The position numbers were made by a program, and so were the translations under genes. Of a stretch of 64,000 nt of DNA, positions 35,665 to 48,091 are shown piece by piece. Source of the stretch: Escarpia spicata (Eukaryota > Annelida > Polychaeta > Sabellida > Siboglinidae); NCBI GenBank assembly GCA_963995525.1, contig CAXEFP010000902.1, positions 434,001 to 498,000 on the forward strand. The letters run 5' to 3'. The notes under the pieces were generated by a model. The model worked only from the letters and a program-made list of their open reading frames with translations, did not search any database and was not told the DNA's origin. Every line of letters starts with the position of its first letter. Positions within the stretch are counted from its first letter, which is position 1.

Positions 35665-38600
35665 ACATTCCCATTTGTGATTAATCTAGTTATGTGTGTA
35701 GCTTGATATCAGTCTAGCCTTCGTGAAGATTTGTAACATGCAAAACATCTATTTGGGGTAAGACCACATTAGGATCCGTCCGCCGAAAAAAGTGCACTAC
35801 AAATACCGTTTTGCTGTGATATGCATAAATTTTGTTCGAACACTTTGATATGGGACATGTTTGTCTCGTGAGTACTGAATGTACTGCTGCTTTAGACAAT
35901 ATAAAACATCAAATGTGGATGAGTTTTCACACCTACAACTTATGTAATATGTTCTTGTAACTTACGTGACGGAGATAAAACGGTAACATGCATTCCCATT
36001 TGTGGTTAATCTAGTTATGTGTGTAGCTTGATATCAGTCAAGCCTTCGTGAAGATATGTAACATGCAAAACATATATTTGGGGTAAGACCACATTAAGGA
36101 TCCGTCCGCCGAAAAACGTGCACTACAAATACCGTGTTGCAGTGATATGCATAAATTTTGTTCGAACACTTTGATATGGGACATGTTTGTCTTGTGAGTG
36201 CTGAACGTACTGCTCCTTTAGACAAGATAAAACATCAAATGGGGATAAGTTTTCACACCTATAACTTACGTAATATGTTCTTGTAACTTACGTGACGGAG
36301 ATAAAACGGTAACATGCATTCCCATTTGTGGTTAATCTAGTTATGTGTGTAGCTTGATATCAGTCTAGCGTTCGTGAAGATTTGTAACATGCAGAACATC
36401 TATTTGGGGTAAAACCACATTCAGGATCCCTCTGCCGAAAAAGTGTACTTAAAATACCGTTTTCTGTGATATGCATAAATTTTGTTCGAACACTTTGATA
36501 TGGGACATGTTTGTCTCGTGAGTACTGAATGTAGTGCTGCTTTACACAATATAAAACATCAAATGTGGATGAGTTTTCACACCTACAACTTACGTAATAT
36601 GTTCTTGTAACTTACGTGACGGAGATAAAACGGTAATATGCATTCCCATTTGTGGTTAATCTAGTTATGTGTGTAGCTTGATATCAGTCTAGCCTTCGTG
36701 AAGTTTTGTAACCTGCAAAACATCTATTTGGGGTAAGACCACATTAAGGATCCGTCCGCCGAAAAAAGTGCACTACAAATACCGTTTTGCTGTGATATGC
36801 ATACATTTTGTTCGAACACTTTGATATGGGACATGTTTGTCTCGTGAGTACTGAATGTACTGCTTCGTTAGACAAAATAAAACATCAAATAGGGATGAGT
36901 TTTCACAACTATAACTTACGAAATATGTTCTTGTAACTTACATGACGGAGATAAAACGGTAACATACATTCCCATTTGTGATTAATCTAGTCATGTGTGT
37001 AGCTTGATATCAGTCTAGCCTTCGTGAAGATTTGTAACATGCAAAACATATATTTGGTGTAAGACCACATTAAGGATCCGTCCGCCGAAAAAAGTGCACT
37101 ACAAATACCGTTTTGCTGTGATATGCATTAATTGTGTTCGAACACTTTGATATGGGACATGTTTGTCTCGTGAGTACTGAATGTACTGCTTCTTTAGACA
37201 AAATAAAACATCAAATAGGGATGAGTTTTCACAACTATAACTTACGTAATATGTTCTTGTAACTTACGTGACGGGGATAAAACGGTAACATGCATTCCCG
37301 TTTGTGGTTAATCTAGTTATGTGTGTAGCTTGTTATCAGTCTAACCTTCGTGAAGATTTGTTACATGCAAAACATCTATTTGGGGTAAGACCACATTAAG
37401 GATCCGTCCGCTGAAAAAAGTGCACTACAAATACCGTTTTGCTGTGATATGCTTAAATTGTGTTCGAATACTTTGACATGGGACATGTTTGTCTCGTGAG
37501 TACTGAATGTTCTGCTGCTTTAGACAAAATAAAACATAAAATGGGGATGAGTTTTCACAACTATAACTTACGTAATATGTTCTTGTAACTTACATGACGG
37601 AGATAAAACGGTAACATACATTCCCATTTGTGATTAATCTAGTTATGTGTGTAGCTTGATATCAGTCTAGCCTTCGTGAAGATTTGTAACATGCAAAACA
37701 TCTATTTGGGGTAAGACCACATTAGGATCCGTCTGCCGAAAAAAGTGCACAACATATACCGTTTTGCTGTGATTTGCATAAATTTTGTTCGAACACTTTG
37801 ATATGGGACATGTTTGTCTCGTGAGTACTGAATGTACTGCTGCTTTAGACAATATAAAACATCAAATGTGGATGAGTTTTCACACCTACAACTTACGTAA
37901 TATGTTCTTGTAACTTACGTGACGGAGATAAAAAGGTAACATGCATTCCCATTTGTGGTTAATCTAGTTATGTGTGTAGCTTGATATCAGTCTAGCCTTC
38001 GTGAAGATATGTAACATGCAAAACATATATTTGGGGTAAGACCACATTAAGGATCCGTCCGCCGAAAAAAGTGCACTACAAATACCGTTTTGCAGTGATA
38101 TGCATACATTTTGTTCGAACACTTTGATATGGGACATGTTTGTCTCGTGAGTACTGAACGTACTGCTCCTTTAGACAAGATAAAACATCAAATGGGGATA
38201 AGTTTTCACACCTATAACTTACGTAATATGTTCTTGTAACTTACGTGACGGAGATAAAACGGTAACATGCATTCCCATTTGTGGTTAATCTAGTTATGTG
38301 TGTAGCTTGATATCAGTCTAGCGTTCGTGAAGATTTGTAACATGCAGAACATCTATTTGGGGTAAAACCACATTTAGGATCCGTCTGCCGAAAAAGTGTA
38401 CTTAAAATACCGTTTTCTGTGATATGCATAAATTATGTTCGAATACTTTGATATGGGACATGTTTGTCTCGTGAGTACTGAATGTACTGCTGCTTTACAC
38501 AATATAAAACATCAAATGTGGATGAGTTTTCACACCTACAACTTACGTAATATGTTCTTGTAACTTACGTGACGGAGATAAAACGGTAACATGCATTCCC

Positions 38601-41600
38601 ATTTGTGGTTAATCTAGTTATGTGTGTAGCTTGATATCAGTCTAGCCTTCGTGAAGATTTGTAACATGCAAAACATATATTTGGGGTAAGACCACATTAA
38701 GGATCCGTCGGCCGAAAAAAGTGCACTACAAATACCGTTTTGTTGTGATATGCATAAATTTTGTTCGAACACTTTGATATGGGACATGTTTGTCTCGTGA
38801 GTACTGAATGTACTGCTGCTTTAGACAAGATAAAACATGAAATGGGGATGAGTTTTCACACCTATAACTTACGTAATATGTTCTTGTAACTTACGTGACG
38901 GAGATAAAACGGTAACATGCATTCCCATTTGTGGTTAATCTAATTATGTGTGTAGCTTGATAACAGTTTAGCCTTCGTGAACATTTGTAACATGCTAAAT
39001 ATATATTTGGGGTAAGACTACATTAAGGATCCGTCCGCCAAAAAAAGTGCACTACAAATACCGTTTTGATGTTAAATGCATACATTTTGTTCGAACACTT
39101 TGACATGGGACATGTTTGTCTCGTGAGTACTGAATGTACTGCTGCTTTAGACAAGATAAAACATCAAATGGGGATGAGTTTTCACACCTATAACTTACGT
39201 AATATGTTCTTGTAACTTACGTGACGGAGATAAAACAGTAACATGCATTCCCATTTGTGATTAATCTAGTTATGTGTGTAGCTTGATATCAGTCTAGCCT
39301 TCGTGAAGATTTGTAACATGCAAAACATCTATTTGGGGTAAGACCACATTAGGATCCGTCCGCCGAAAAAAGTGCACTACAAATACCGTTTTGCTGTGAT
39401 ATGCATAAATTTTGTTCGAACACTTTGATATGGGACATGTTTGTCTCGTGAGTACTGAATGTACTGCTGCTTTAGACAATATAAAACATCAAATGTGGAT
39501 GAGTTTTCACACCTACAACTTATGTAATATGTTCTTGTAACTTACGTGACGGAGATAAAACGGTAACATGCATTCCCATTTGTGGTTAATCTAGTTATGT
39601 GTGTAGCTTGATATCAGTCAAGCCTTCGTGAAGATATGTAACATGCAAAACATATATTTGGGGTAAGACCACATTAAGGATCCGTCCGCCGAAAAACGTG
39701 CACTACAAATACCGTGTTGCAGTGATATGCATAAATTTTGTTCGAACACTTTGATATGGGACATGTTTGTCTTGTGAGTGCTGAACGTACTGCTCCTTTA
39801 GACAAGATAAAACATCAAATGGGGATAAGTTTTCACACCTATAACTTACGTAATATGTTCTTGTAACTTACGTGACGGAGATAAAACGGTAACATGCATT
39901 CCCATTTGTGGTTAATCTAGTTATGTGTGTAGCTTGATATCAGTCTAGCGTTCGTGAAGATTTGTAACATGCAGAACATCTATTTGGGGTAAAACCACAT
40001 TCAGGATCCCTCTGCCGAAAAAGTGTACTTAAAATACCGTTTTCTGTGATATGCATAAATTTTGTTCGAACACTTTGATATGGGACATGTTTGTCTCGTG
40101 AGTACTGAATGTAGTGCTGCTTTACACAATATAAAACATCAAATGTGGATGAGTTTTCACACCTACAACTTACGTAATATGTTCTTGTAACTTACGTGAC
40201 GGAGATAAAACGGTAATATGCATTCCCATTTGTGGTTAATCTAGTTATGTGTGTAGCTTGATATCAGTCTAGCCTTCGTGAAGTTTTGTAACCTGCAAAA
40301 CATCTATTTGGGGTAAGACCACATTAAGGATCCGTCCGCCGAAAAAAGTGCACTACAAATACCGTTTTGCTGTGATATGCATACATTTTGTTCGAACACT
40401 TTGATATGGGACATGTTTGTCTCGTGAGTACTGAATGTACTGCTTCGTTAGACAAAATAAAACATCAAATAGGGATGAGTTTTCACAACTATAACTTACG
40501 AAATATGTTCTTGTAACTTACATGACGGAGATAAAACGGTAACATACATTCCCATTTGTGATTAATCTAGTCATGTGTGTAGCTTGATATCAGTCTAGCC
40601 TTCGTGAAGATTTGTAACATGCAAAACATATATTTGGTGTAAGACCACATTAAGGATCCGTCCGCCGAAAAAAGTGCACTACAAATACCGTTTTGCTGTG
40701 ATATGCATTAATTGTGTTCGAACACTTTGATATGGGACATGTTTGTCTCGTGAGTACTGAATGTACTGCTTCTTTAGACAAAATAAAACATCAAATAGGG
40801 ATGAGTTTTCACAACTATAACTTACGTAATATGTTCTTGTAACTTACGTGACGGGGATAAAACGGTAACATGCATTCCCGTTTGTGGTTAATCTAGTTAT
40901 GTGTGTAGCTTGTTATCAGTCTAACCTTCGTGAAGATTTGTTACATGCAAAACATCTATTTGGGGTAAGACCACATTAAGGATCCGTCCGCTGAAAAAAG
41001 TGCACTACAAATACCGTTTTGCTGTGATATGCTTAAATTGTGTTCGAATACTTTGACATGGGACATGTTTGTCTCGTGAGTACTGAATGTTCTGCTGCTT
41101 TAGACAAAATAAAACATAAAATGGGGATGAGTTTTCACAACTATAACTTACGTAATATGTTCTTGTAACTTACATGACGGAGATAAAACGGTAACATACA
41201 TTCCCATTTGTGATTAATCTAGTTATGTGTGTAGCTTGATATCAGTCTAGCCTTCGTGAAGATTTGTAACATGCAAAACATCTATTTGGGGTAAGACCAC
41301 ATTAGGATCCGTCTGCCGAAAAAAGTGCACAACATATACCGTTTTGCTGTGATTTGCATAAATTTTGTTCGAACACTTTGATATGGGACATGTTTGTCTC
41401 GTGAGTACTGAATGTACTGCTGCTTTAGACAATATAAAACATCAAATGTGGATGAGTTTTCACACCTACAACTTACGTAATATGTTCTTGTAACTTACGT
41501 GACGGAGATAAAAAGGTAACATGCATTCCCATTTGTGGTTAATCTAGTTATGTGTGTAGCTTGATATCAGTCTAGCCTTCGTGAAGATATGTAACATGCA

Positions 41601-44600
41601 AAACATATATTTGGGGTAAGACCACATTAAGGATCCGTCCGCCGAAAAAAGTGCACTACAAATACCGTTTTGCAGTGATATGCATACATTTTGTTCGAAC
41701 ACTTTGATATGGGACATGTTTGTCTCGTGAGTACTGAACGTACTGCTCCTTTAGACAAGATAAAACATCAAATGGGGATAAGTTTTCACACCTATAACTT
41801 ACGTAATATGTTCTTGTAACTTACGTGACGGAGATAAAACGGTAACATGCATTCCCATTTGTGGTTAATCTAGTTATGTGTGTAGCTTGATATCAGTCTA
41901 GCGTTCGTGAAGATTTGTAACATGCAGAACATCTATTTGGGGTAAAACCACATTTAGGATCCGTCTGCCGAAAAAGTGTACTTAAAATACCGTTTTCTGT
42001 GATATGCATAAATTATGTTCGAATACTTTGATATGGGACATGTTTGTCTCGTGAGTACTGAATGTACTGCTGCTTTACACAATATAAAACATCAAATGTG
42101 GATGAGTTTTCACACCTACAACTTACGTAATATGTTCTTGTAACTTACGTGACGGAGATAAAACGGTAACATGCATTCCCATTTGTGGTTAATCTAGTTA
42201 TGTGTGTAGCTTGATATCAGTCTAGCCTTCGTGAAGATTTGTAACATGCAAAACATATATTTGGGGTAAGACCACATTAAGGATCCGTCGGCCGAAAAAA
42301 GTGCACTACAAATACCGTTTTGTTGTGATATGCATAAATTTTGTTCGAACACTTTGATATGGGACATGTTTGTCTCGTGAGTACTGAATGTACTGCTGCT
42401 TTAGACAAGATAAAACATGAAATGGGGATGAGTTTTCACACCTATAACTTACGTAATATGTTCTTGTAACTTACGTGACGGAGATAAAACGGTAACATGC
42501 ATTCCCATTTGTGGTTAATCTAATTATGTGTGTAGCTTGATAACAGTTTAGCCTTCGTGAACATTTGTAACATGCTAAATATATATTTGGGGTAAGACTA
42601 CATTAAGGATCCGTCCGCCAAAAAAAGTGCACTACAAATACCGTTTTGATGTTAAATGCATACATTTTGTTCGAACACTTTGACATGGGACATGTTTGTC
42701 TCGTGAGTACTGAATGTACTGCTGCTTTAGACAAGATAAAACATCAAATGGGGATGAGTTTTCACACCTATAACTTACGTAATATGTTCTTGTAACTTAC
42801 GTGACGGAGATAAAACAGTAACATGCATTCCCATTTGTGATTAATCTAGTTATGTGTGTAGCTTGATATCAGTCTAGCCTTCGTGAAGATTTGTAACATG
42901 CAAAACATCTATTTGGGGTAAGACCACATTAGGATCCGTCCGCCGAAAAAAGTGCACTACAAATACCGTTTTGCTGTGATATGCATAAATTTTGTTCGAA
43001 CACTTTGATATGGGACATGTTTGTCTCGTGAGTACTGAATGTACTGCTGCTTTAGACAATATAAAACATCAAATGTGGATGAGTTTTCACACCTACAACT
43101 TATGTAATATGTTCTTGTAACTTACGTGACGGAGATAAAACGGTAACATGCATTCCCATTTGTGGTTAATCTAGTTATGTGTGTAGCTTGATATCAGTCA
43201 AGCCTTCGTGAAGATATGTAACATGCAAAACATATATTTGGGGTAAGACCACATTAAGGATCCGTCCGCCGAAAAACGTGCACTACAAATACCGTGTTGC
43301 AGTGATATGCATAAATTTTGTTCGAACACTTTGATATGGGACATGTTTGTCTTGTGAGTGCTGAACGTACTGCTCCTTTAGACAAGATAAAACATCAAAT
43401 GGGGATAAGTTTTCACACCTATAACTTACGTAATATGTTCTTGTAACTTACGTGACGGAGATAAAACGGTAACATGCATTCCCATTTGTGGTTAATCTAG
43501 TTATGTGTGTAGCTTGATATCAGTCTAGCGTTCGTGAAGATTTGTAACATGCAGAACATCTATTTGGGGTAAAACCACATTCAGGATCCCTCTGCCGAAA
43601 AAGTGTACTTAAAATACCGTTTTCTGTGATATGCATAAATTTTGTTCGAACACTTTGATATGGGACATGTTTGTCTCGTGAGTACTGAATGTAGTGCTGC
43701 TTTACACAATATAAAACATCAAATGTGGATGAGTTTTCACACCTACAACTTACGTAATATGTTCTTGTAACTTACGTGACGGAGATAAAACGGTAATATG
43801 CATTCCCATTTGTGGTTAATCTAGTTATGTGTGTAGCTTGATATCAGTCTAGCCTTCGTGAAGTTTTGTAACCTGCAAAACATCTATTTGGGGTAAGACC
43901 ACATTAAGGATCCGTCCGCCGAAAAAAGTGCACTACAAATACCGTTTTGCTGTGATATGCATACATTTTGTTCGAACACTTTGATATGGGACATGTTTGT
44001 CTCGTGAGTACTGAATGTACTGCTTCGTTAGACAAAATAAAACATCAAATAGGGATGAGTTTTCACAACTATAACTTACGAAATATGTTCTTGTAACTTA
44101 CATGACGGAGATAAAACGGTAACATACATTCCCATTTGTGATTAATCTAGTCATGTGTGTAGCTTGATATCAGTCTAGCCTTCGTGAAGATTTGTAACAT
44201 GCAAAACATATATTTGGTGTAAGACCACATTAAGGATCCGTCCGCCGAAAAAAGTGCACTACAAATACCGTTTTGCTGTGATATGCATTAATTGTGTTCG
44301 AACACTTTGATATGGGACATGTTTGTCTCGTGAGTACTGAATGTACTGCTTCTTTAGACAAAATAAAACATCAAATAGGGATGAGTTTTCACAACTATAA
44401 CTTACGTAATATGTTCTTGTAACTTACGTGACGGGGATAAAACGGTAACATGCATTCCCGTTTGTGGTTAATCTAGTTATGTGTGTAGCTTGTTATCAGT
44501 CTAACCTTCGTGAAGATTTGTTACATGCAAAACATCTATTTGGGGTAAGACCACATTAAGGATCCGTCCGCTGAAAAAAGTGCACTACAAATACCGTTTT

Positions 44601-46228
44601 GCTGTGATATGCTTAAATTGTGTTCGAATACTTTGACATGGGACATGTTTGTCTCGTGAGTACTGAATGTTCTGCTGCTTTAGACAAAATAAAACATCAA
44701 ATGGGGATGAGTTTTCACAACTATAACTTACGTAATATGTTCTTGTAACTTACATGACGGAGATAAAACGGTAACATACATTCCCATTTGTGATTAATCT
44801 AGTTATGTGTGTAGCTTGATATCAGTCTAGCCTTCGTGAAGATTTGTAACATGCAAAACATCTATTTGGGGTAAGACCACATTAGGATCCGTCTGCCGAA
44901 AAAAGTGCACAACATATACCGTTTTGCTGTGATTTGCATAAATTTTGTTCGAACACTTTGATATGGGACATGTTTGTCTCGTGAGTACTGAATGTACTGC
45001 TGCTTTAGACAATATAAAACATCAAATGTGGATGAGTTTTCACACCTACAACTTACGTAATATGTTCTTGTAACTTACGTGACGGAGATAAAAAGGTAAC
45101 ATGCATTCCCATTTGTGGTTAATCTAGTTATGTGTGTAGCTTGATATCAGTCTAGCCTTCGTGAAGATATGTAACATGCAAAACATATATTTGGGGTAAG
45201 ACCACATTAAGGATCCGTCCGCCGAAAAAAGTGCACTACAAATACCGTTTTGCAGTGATATGCATACATTTTGTTCGAACACTTTGATATGGGACATGTT
45301 TGTCTCGTGAGTACTGAACGTACTGCTCCTTTAGACAAGATAAAACATCAAATGGGGATAAGTTTTCACACCTATAACTTACGTAATATGTTCTTGTAAC
45401 TTACGTGACGGAGATAAAACGGTAACATGCATTCCCATTTGTGGTTAATCTAGTTATGTGTGTAGCTTGATATCAGTCTAGCGTTCGTGAAGATTTGTAA
45501 CATGCAGAACATCTATTTGGGGTAAAACCACATTTAGGATCCGTCTGCCGAAAAAGTGTACTTAAAATACCGTTTTCTGTGATATGCATAAATTATGTTC
45601 GAATACTTTGATATGGGACATGTTTGTCTCGTGAGTACTGAATGTACTGCTGCTTTACACAATATAAAACATCAAATGTGGATGAGTTTTCACACCTACA
45701 ACTTACGTAATATGTTCTTGTAACTTACGTGACGGAGATAAAACGGTAACATGCATTCCCATTTGTGGTTAATCTAGTTATGTGTGTAGCTTGATATCAG
45801 TCTAGCCTTCGTGAAGATTTGTAACATGCAAAACATATATTTGGGGTAAGACCACATTAAGGATCCGTCGGCCGAAAAAAGTGCACTACAAATACCGTTT
45901 TGTTGTGATATGCATAAATTTTGTTCGAACACTTTGATATGGGACATGTTTGTCTCGTGAGTACTGAATGTACTGCTGCTTTAGACAAGATAAAACATGA
46001 AATGGGGATGAGTTTTCACACCTATAACTTACGTAATATGTTCTTGTAACTTACGTGACGGAGATAAAACGGTAACATGCATTCCCATTTGTGGTTAATC
46101 TAATTATGTGTGTAGCTTGATAACAGTTTAGCCTTCGTGAACATTTGTAACATGCTAAATATATATTTGGGGTAAGACTACATTAAGGATCCGTCCGCCA
46201 AAAAAAGTGCACTACAAATACCGTTTTG
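35665..46228 (+). repeat. 3580-bp 11-monomer higher-order repeat, ~2.95 copies
   Basis: Copies lie at about 35665-39244, 39245-42824 and 42825-46228; the last is incomplete. Rare variants recur at exact 3580-bp spacing: GAAAAACGTGCACTAC with ACCGTGTTGC, CTTGTGAGTGCTGAACG, and AACATGCTAAATATATATTTG near the unit end. Only isolated differences were seen by eye (AACATAAAATGG near 37533 and 41113 against AACATCAAATGG near 44693). This is the most homogeneous and so probably youngest amplification here. Confidence 0.9.
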
Positions 46229-47583
46229 CTGTGATATGCATAAATTTTTTTCGAACACTTTGATATGGGACATGTTTGTCTCGTCAGTACTGAATGTACT
46301 GCTGCTTTTGACAATATAAAACATCAAATGTGGATGAGTTTTCACACCTACAACTTACGTAATATGTTCTTGTAACTTACGTGACGGAGATAAAACGGTA
46401 ACATGCATTCCCATTTGTGGTTAATCTAGTTATGTGTGTAGCTTGATATCAATCTAGCCTTCGTGAAGATATGTAACATGCAAAACATATATTTGGGGTA
46501 AGACCACATTAAGGATCCGTCCGCCGAAAAAAGTGCACTACAAATACCGTTTTGCAGTGATATGCATAAATTTTGTTCGAACACTTTGATATGCGACATG
46601 TTTGTCTCGTGAGTACTGAATGTACTGCTGCTTTAGACAATATAAAACATCAAATGTGGATGAGTTTTCACACCTACAACTTACGTAATATGTTCTTGTA
46701 ACTTACGTGACGGAGATAAAAAGGTAACATGCATTCCCATTTGTGGTTAATCTAGTTATGTGTGTAGCTTGATATCAGTCTAGCCTTCGTGAAGATATGT
46801 AACATGCAAAACATATATTTGGGGTAAGACCACATTAAGGATCCGTCCGCCGAAAAAAGTGCACTACAAATACCGTTTTGCAGTGATATGCATAAATTTT
46901 GTTCGAACACTTTGATATGGGACATGTTTGTCTCGTGAGTACTGAACGTACTGCTCCTTTAGACAAGATAAAACATCAAATGGGGATAAGTTTTCACACC
47001 TATAACTTACGTAATATGTTCTTGTAACTTACGTGACGGAGATAAAACGGCAACATGCATTCCCATTTGTGGTTAATCTAGTTATGTGTGTAGCTTGATA
47101 TCAGTCTAGCGTTCGTGAAGATTTGTAACATGCAGAACATCTATTTGGGGTAAAACCACATTCAGGATCCGTCTGCCGAAAAAGTGTACTTAAAATACCG
47201 TTTTCTGTGATATGCATAAATTTTGTTCGAACACTTTGATATGGGACATGTTTGTCTCGTGAGTACTGAATGTACTGCTGCTTTACACAATATAAAACGT
47301 CAAATGTGGATGAGTTTTCACACCTACAACTTACGTAATATGTTCTTGTAACTTACGTGACGGATATAAAACGGTAACATGCATTCCCATTTGTGGTTAA
47401 TCTAGTTATGTGTGTAGCTGGATATCAGTCTAGCCTTCATGAAGATTTGTAACATGCAAAATATCTATTTGGGGTAAGACCACATTAAGGATCCGTCCGC
47501 AGAAAAAAGTGCACTACAAATACCGTTTTGCAGTGATATGCATAAATTTTGTTCGAAATTTTGATATGGGACATGTTTGTCTC

Positions 47584-47609
47584 AAGATTTAACAAGATTT
47601 AACAAGATT
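47584..47609 (-). repeat. CR1 3'-terminal 10-bp tandem repeat
   Basis: AAGATTTAAC is repeated 2.6 times on the plus strand (47584, 47594, 47604). On the element's sense strand this is a GTTAAATCTT repeat at the very 3' end, where CR1-group elements carry short tandem repeats used in target-primed reverse transcription. Confidence 0.8.
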
Positions 47610-47684
47610 GCCACCCAGAGAATTAACTCTAGGTAGCAGGTGGACAAGGAAGCCCTTGGCTTTTCGAGAGTCCGACCTTTTTAT

Positions 47685-48091
47685 CTATGTGTATCCCGCC
47701 CGTCTGAGGTATGTGTCGATTTTATTTTTAAACATATTCACGCTACTAGCACCCACACAATCAGCAGGTAATCTGTTCCATTCATTTACAGTTCTTTGTG
47801 AAAATGAAAACTTTCTTATATCCAATCTACTCTGCTCCTTTGCTAATGCAAGATCATGTCCTCTAGTCCTTCTATCTTTCTTAACTGAGAAAAACATATT
47901 TCTATCAATATTTTCATAACCCTTCAATATTTTAAACACTTCTATCTGATCTCCTCTCAATCTCCTGGTCTCTAGTGTTGTTAAACCGCATTTTTTTAGG
48001 CGTATTTCATAACTAAGATCCCTCAGATTTTGTATCATTTTAGTTGCTCTCCTCTGCACTCTTTCTAGCATATCTATGTCATCCTGCGATA
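47685..48091 (-). pseudogene. CR1 ORF2 C-terminal segment, displaced by a frameshift
   Basis: This frame carries the conserved C-terminal region of CR1 ORF2: ERVQRRATKMI, TTLETRRLRGDQIEVFKI, and a final WNRLPADCVGASSVNMFKNKID before the stop at 47685-47687. It continues the 48074-50581 frame after a single-base shift near 48085-48092, where PYR in one frame meets QDDIDMLERVQ in the other. Restoring one base within CGCAGGATG would join them (described, not written out). The open frame extends up to 48113 but the first residues there are out of phase. The function of this C-terminal region in CR1 is not well defined. Confidence 0.88.

Larger units (their letters stand above)
13289..47584 (+). 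repeat. Main satellite, long forward array (~105 monomers)
   Basis: A continuous head-to-tail array of ~325-bp monomers with no gene. Monomers fall into recognisable sub-types: the B-type with TAGCGTTCGTG, GCAGAACATC, AAAACCACATTCAGG and GTGTACTTAAAATAC; a type with GTTATCAGTCTAACC and TTGTTACATG; and a type with ATGTTAAATGCATAC. Sub-types recur in fixed order to form higher-order repeats, listed separately. One monomer at 15886 lost ~45 bp between two ATG triplets. The 60-92-residue antisense frames that recur here are a by-product of monomer sequence. Confidence 0.95.
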
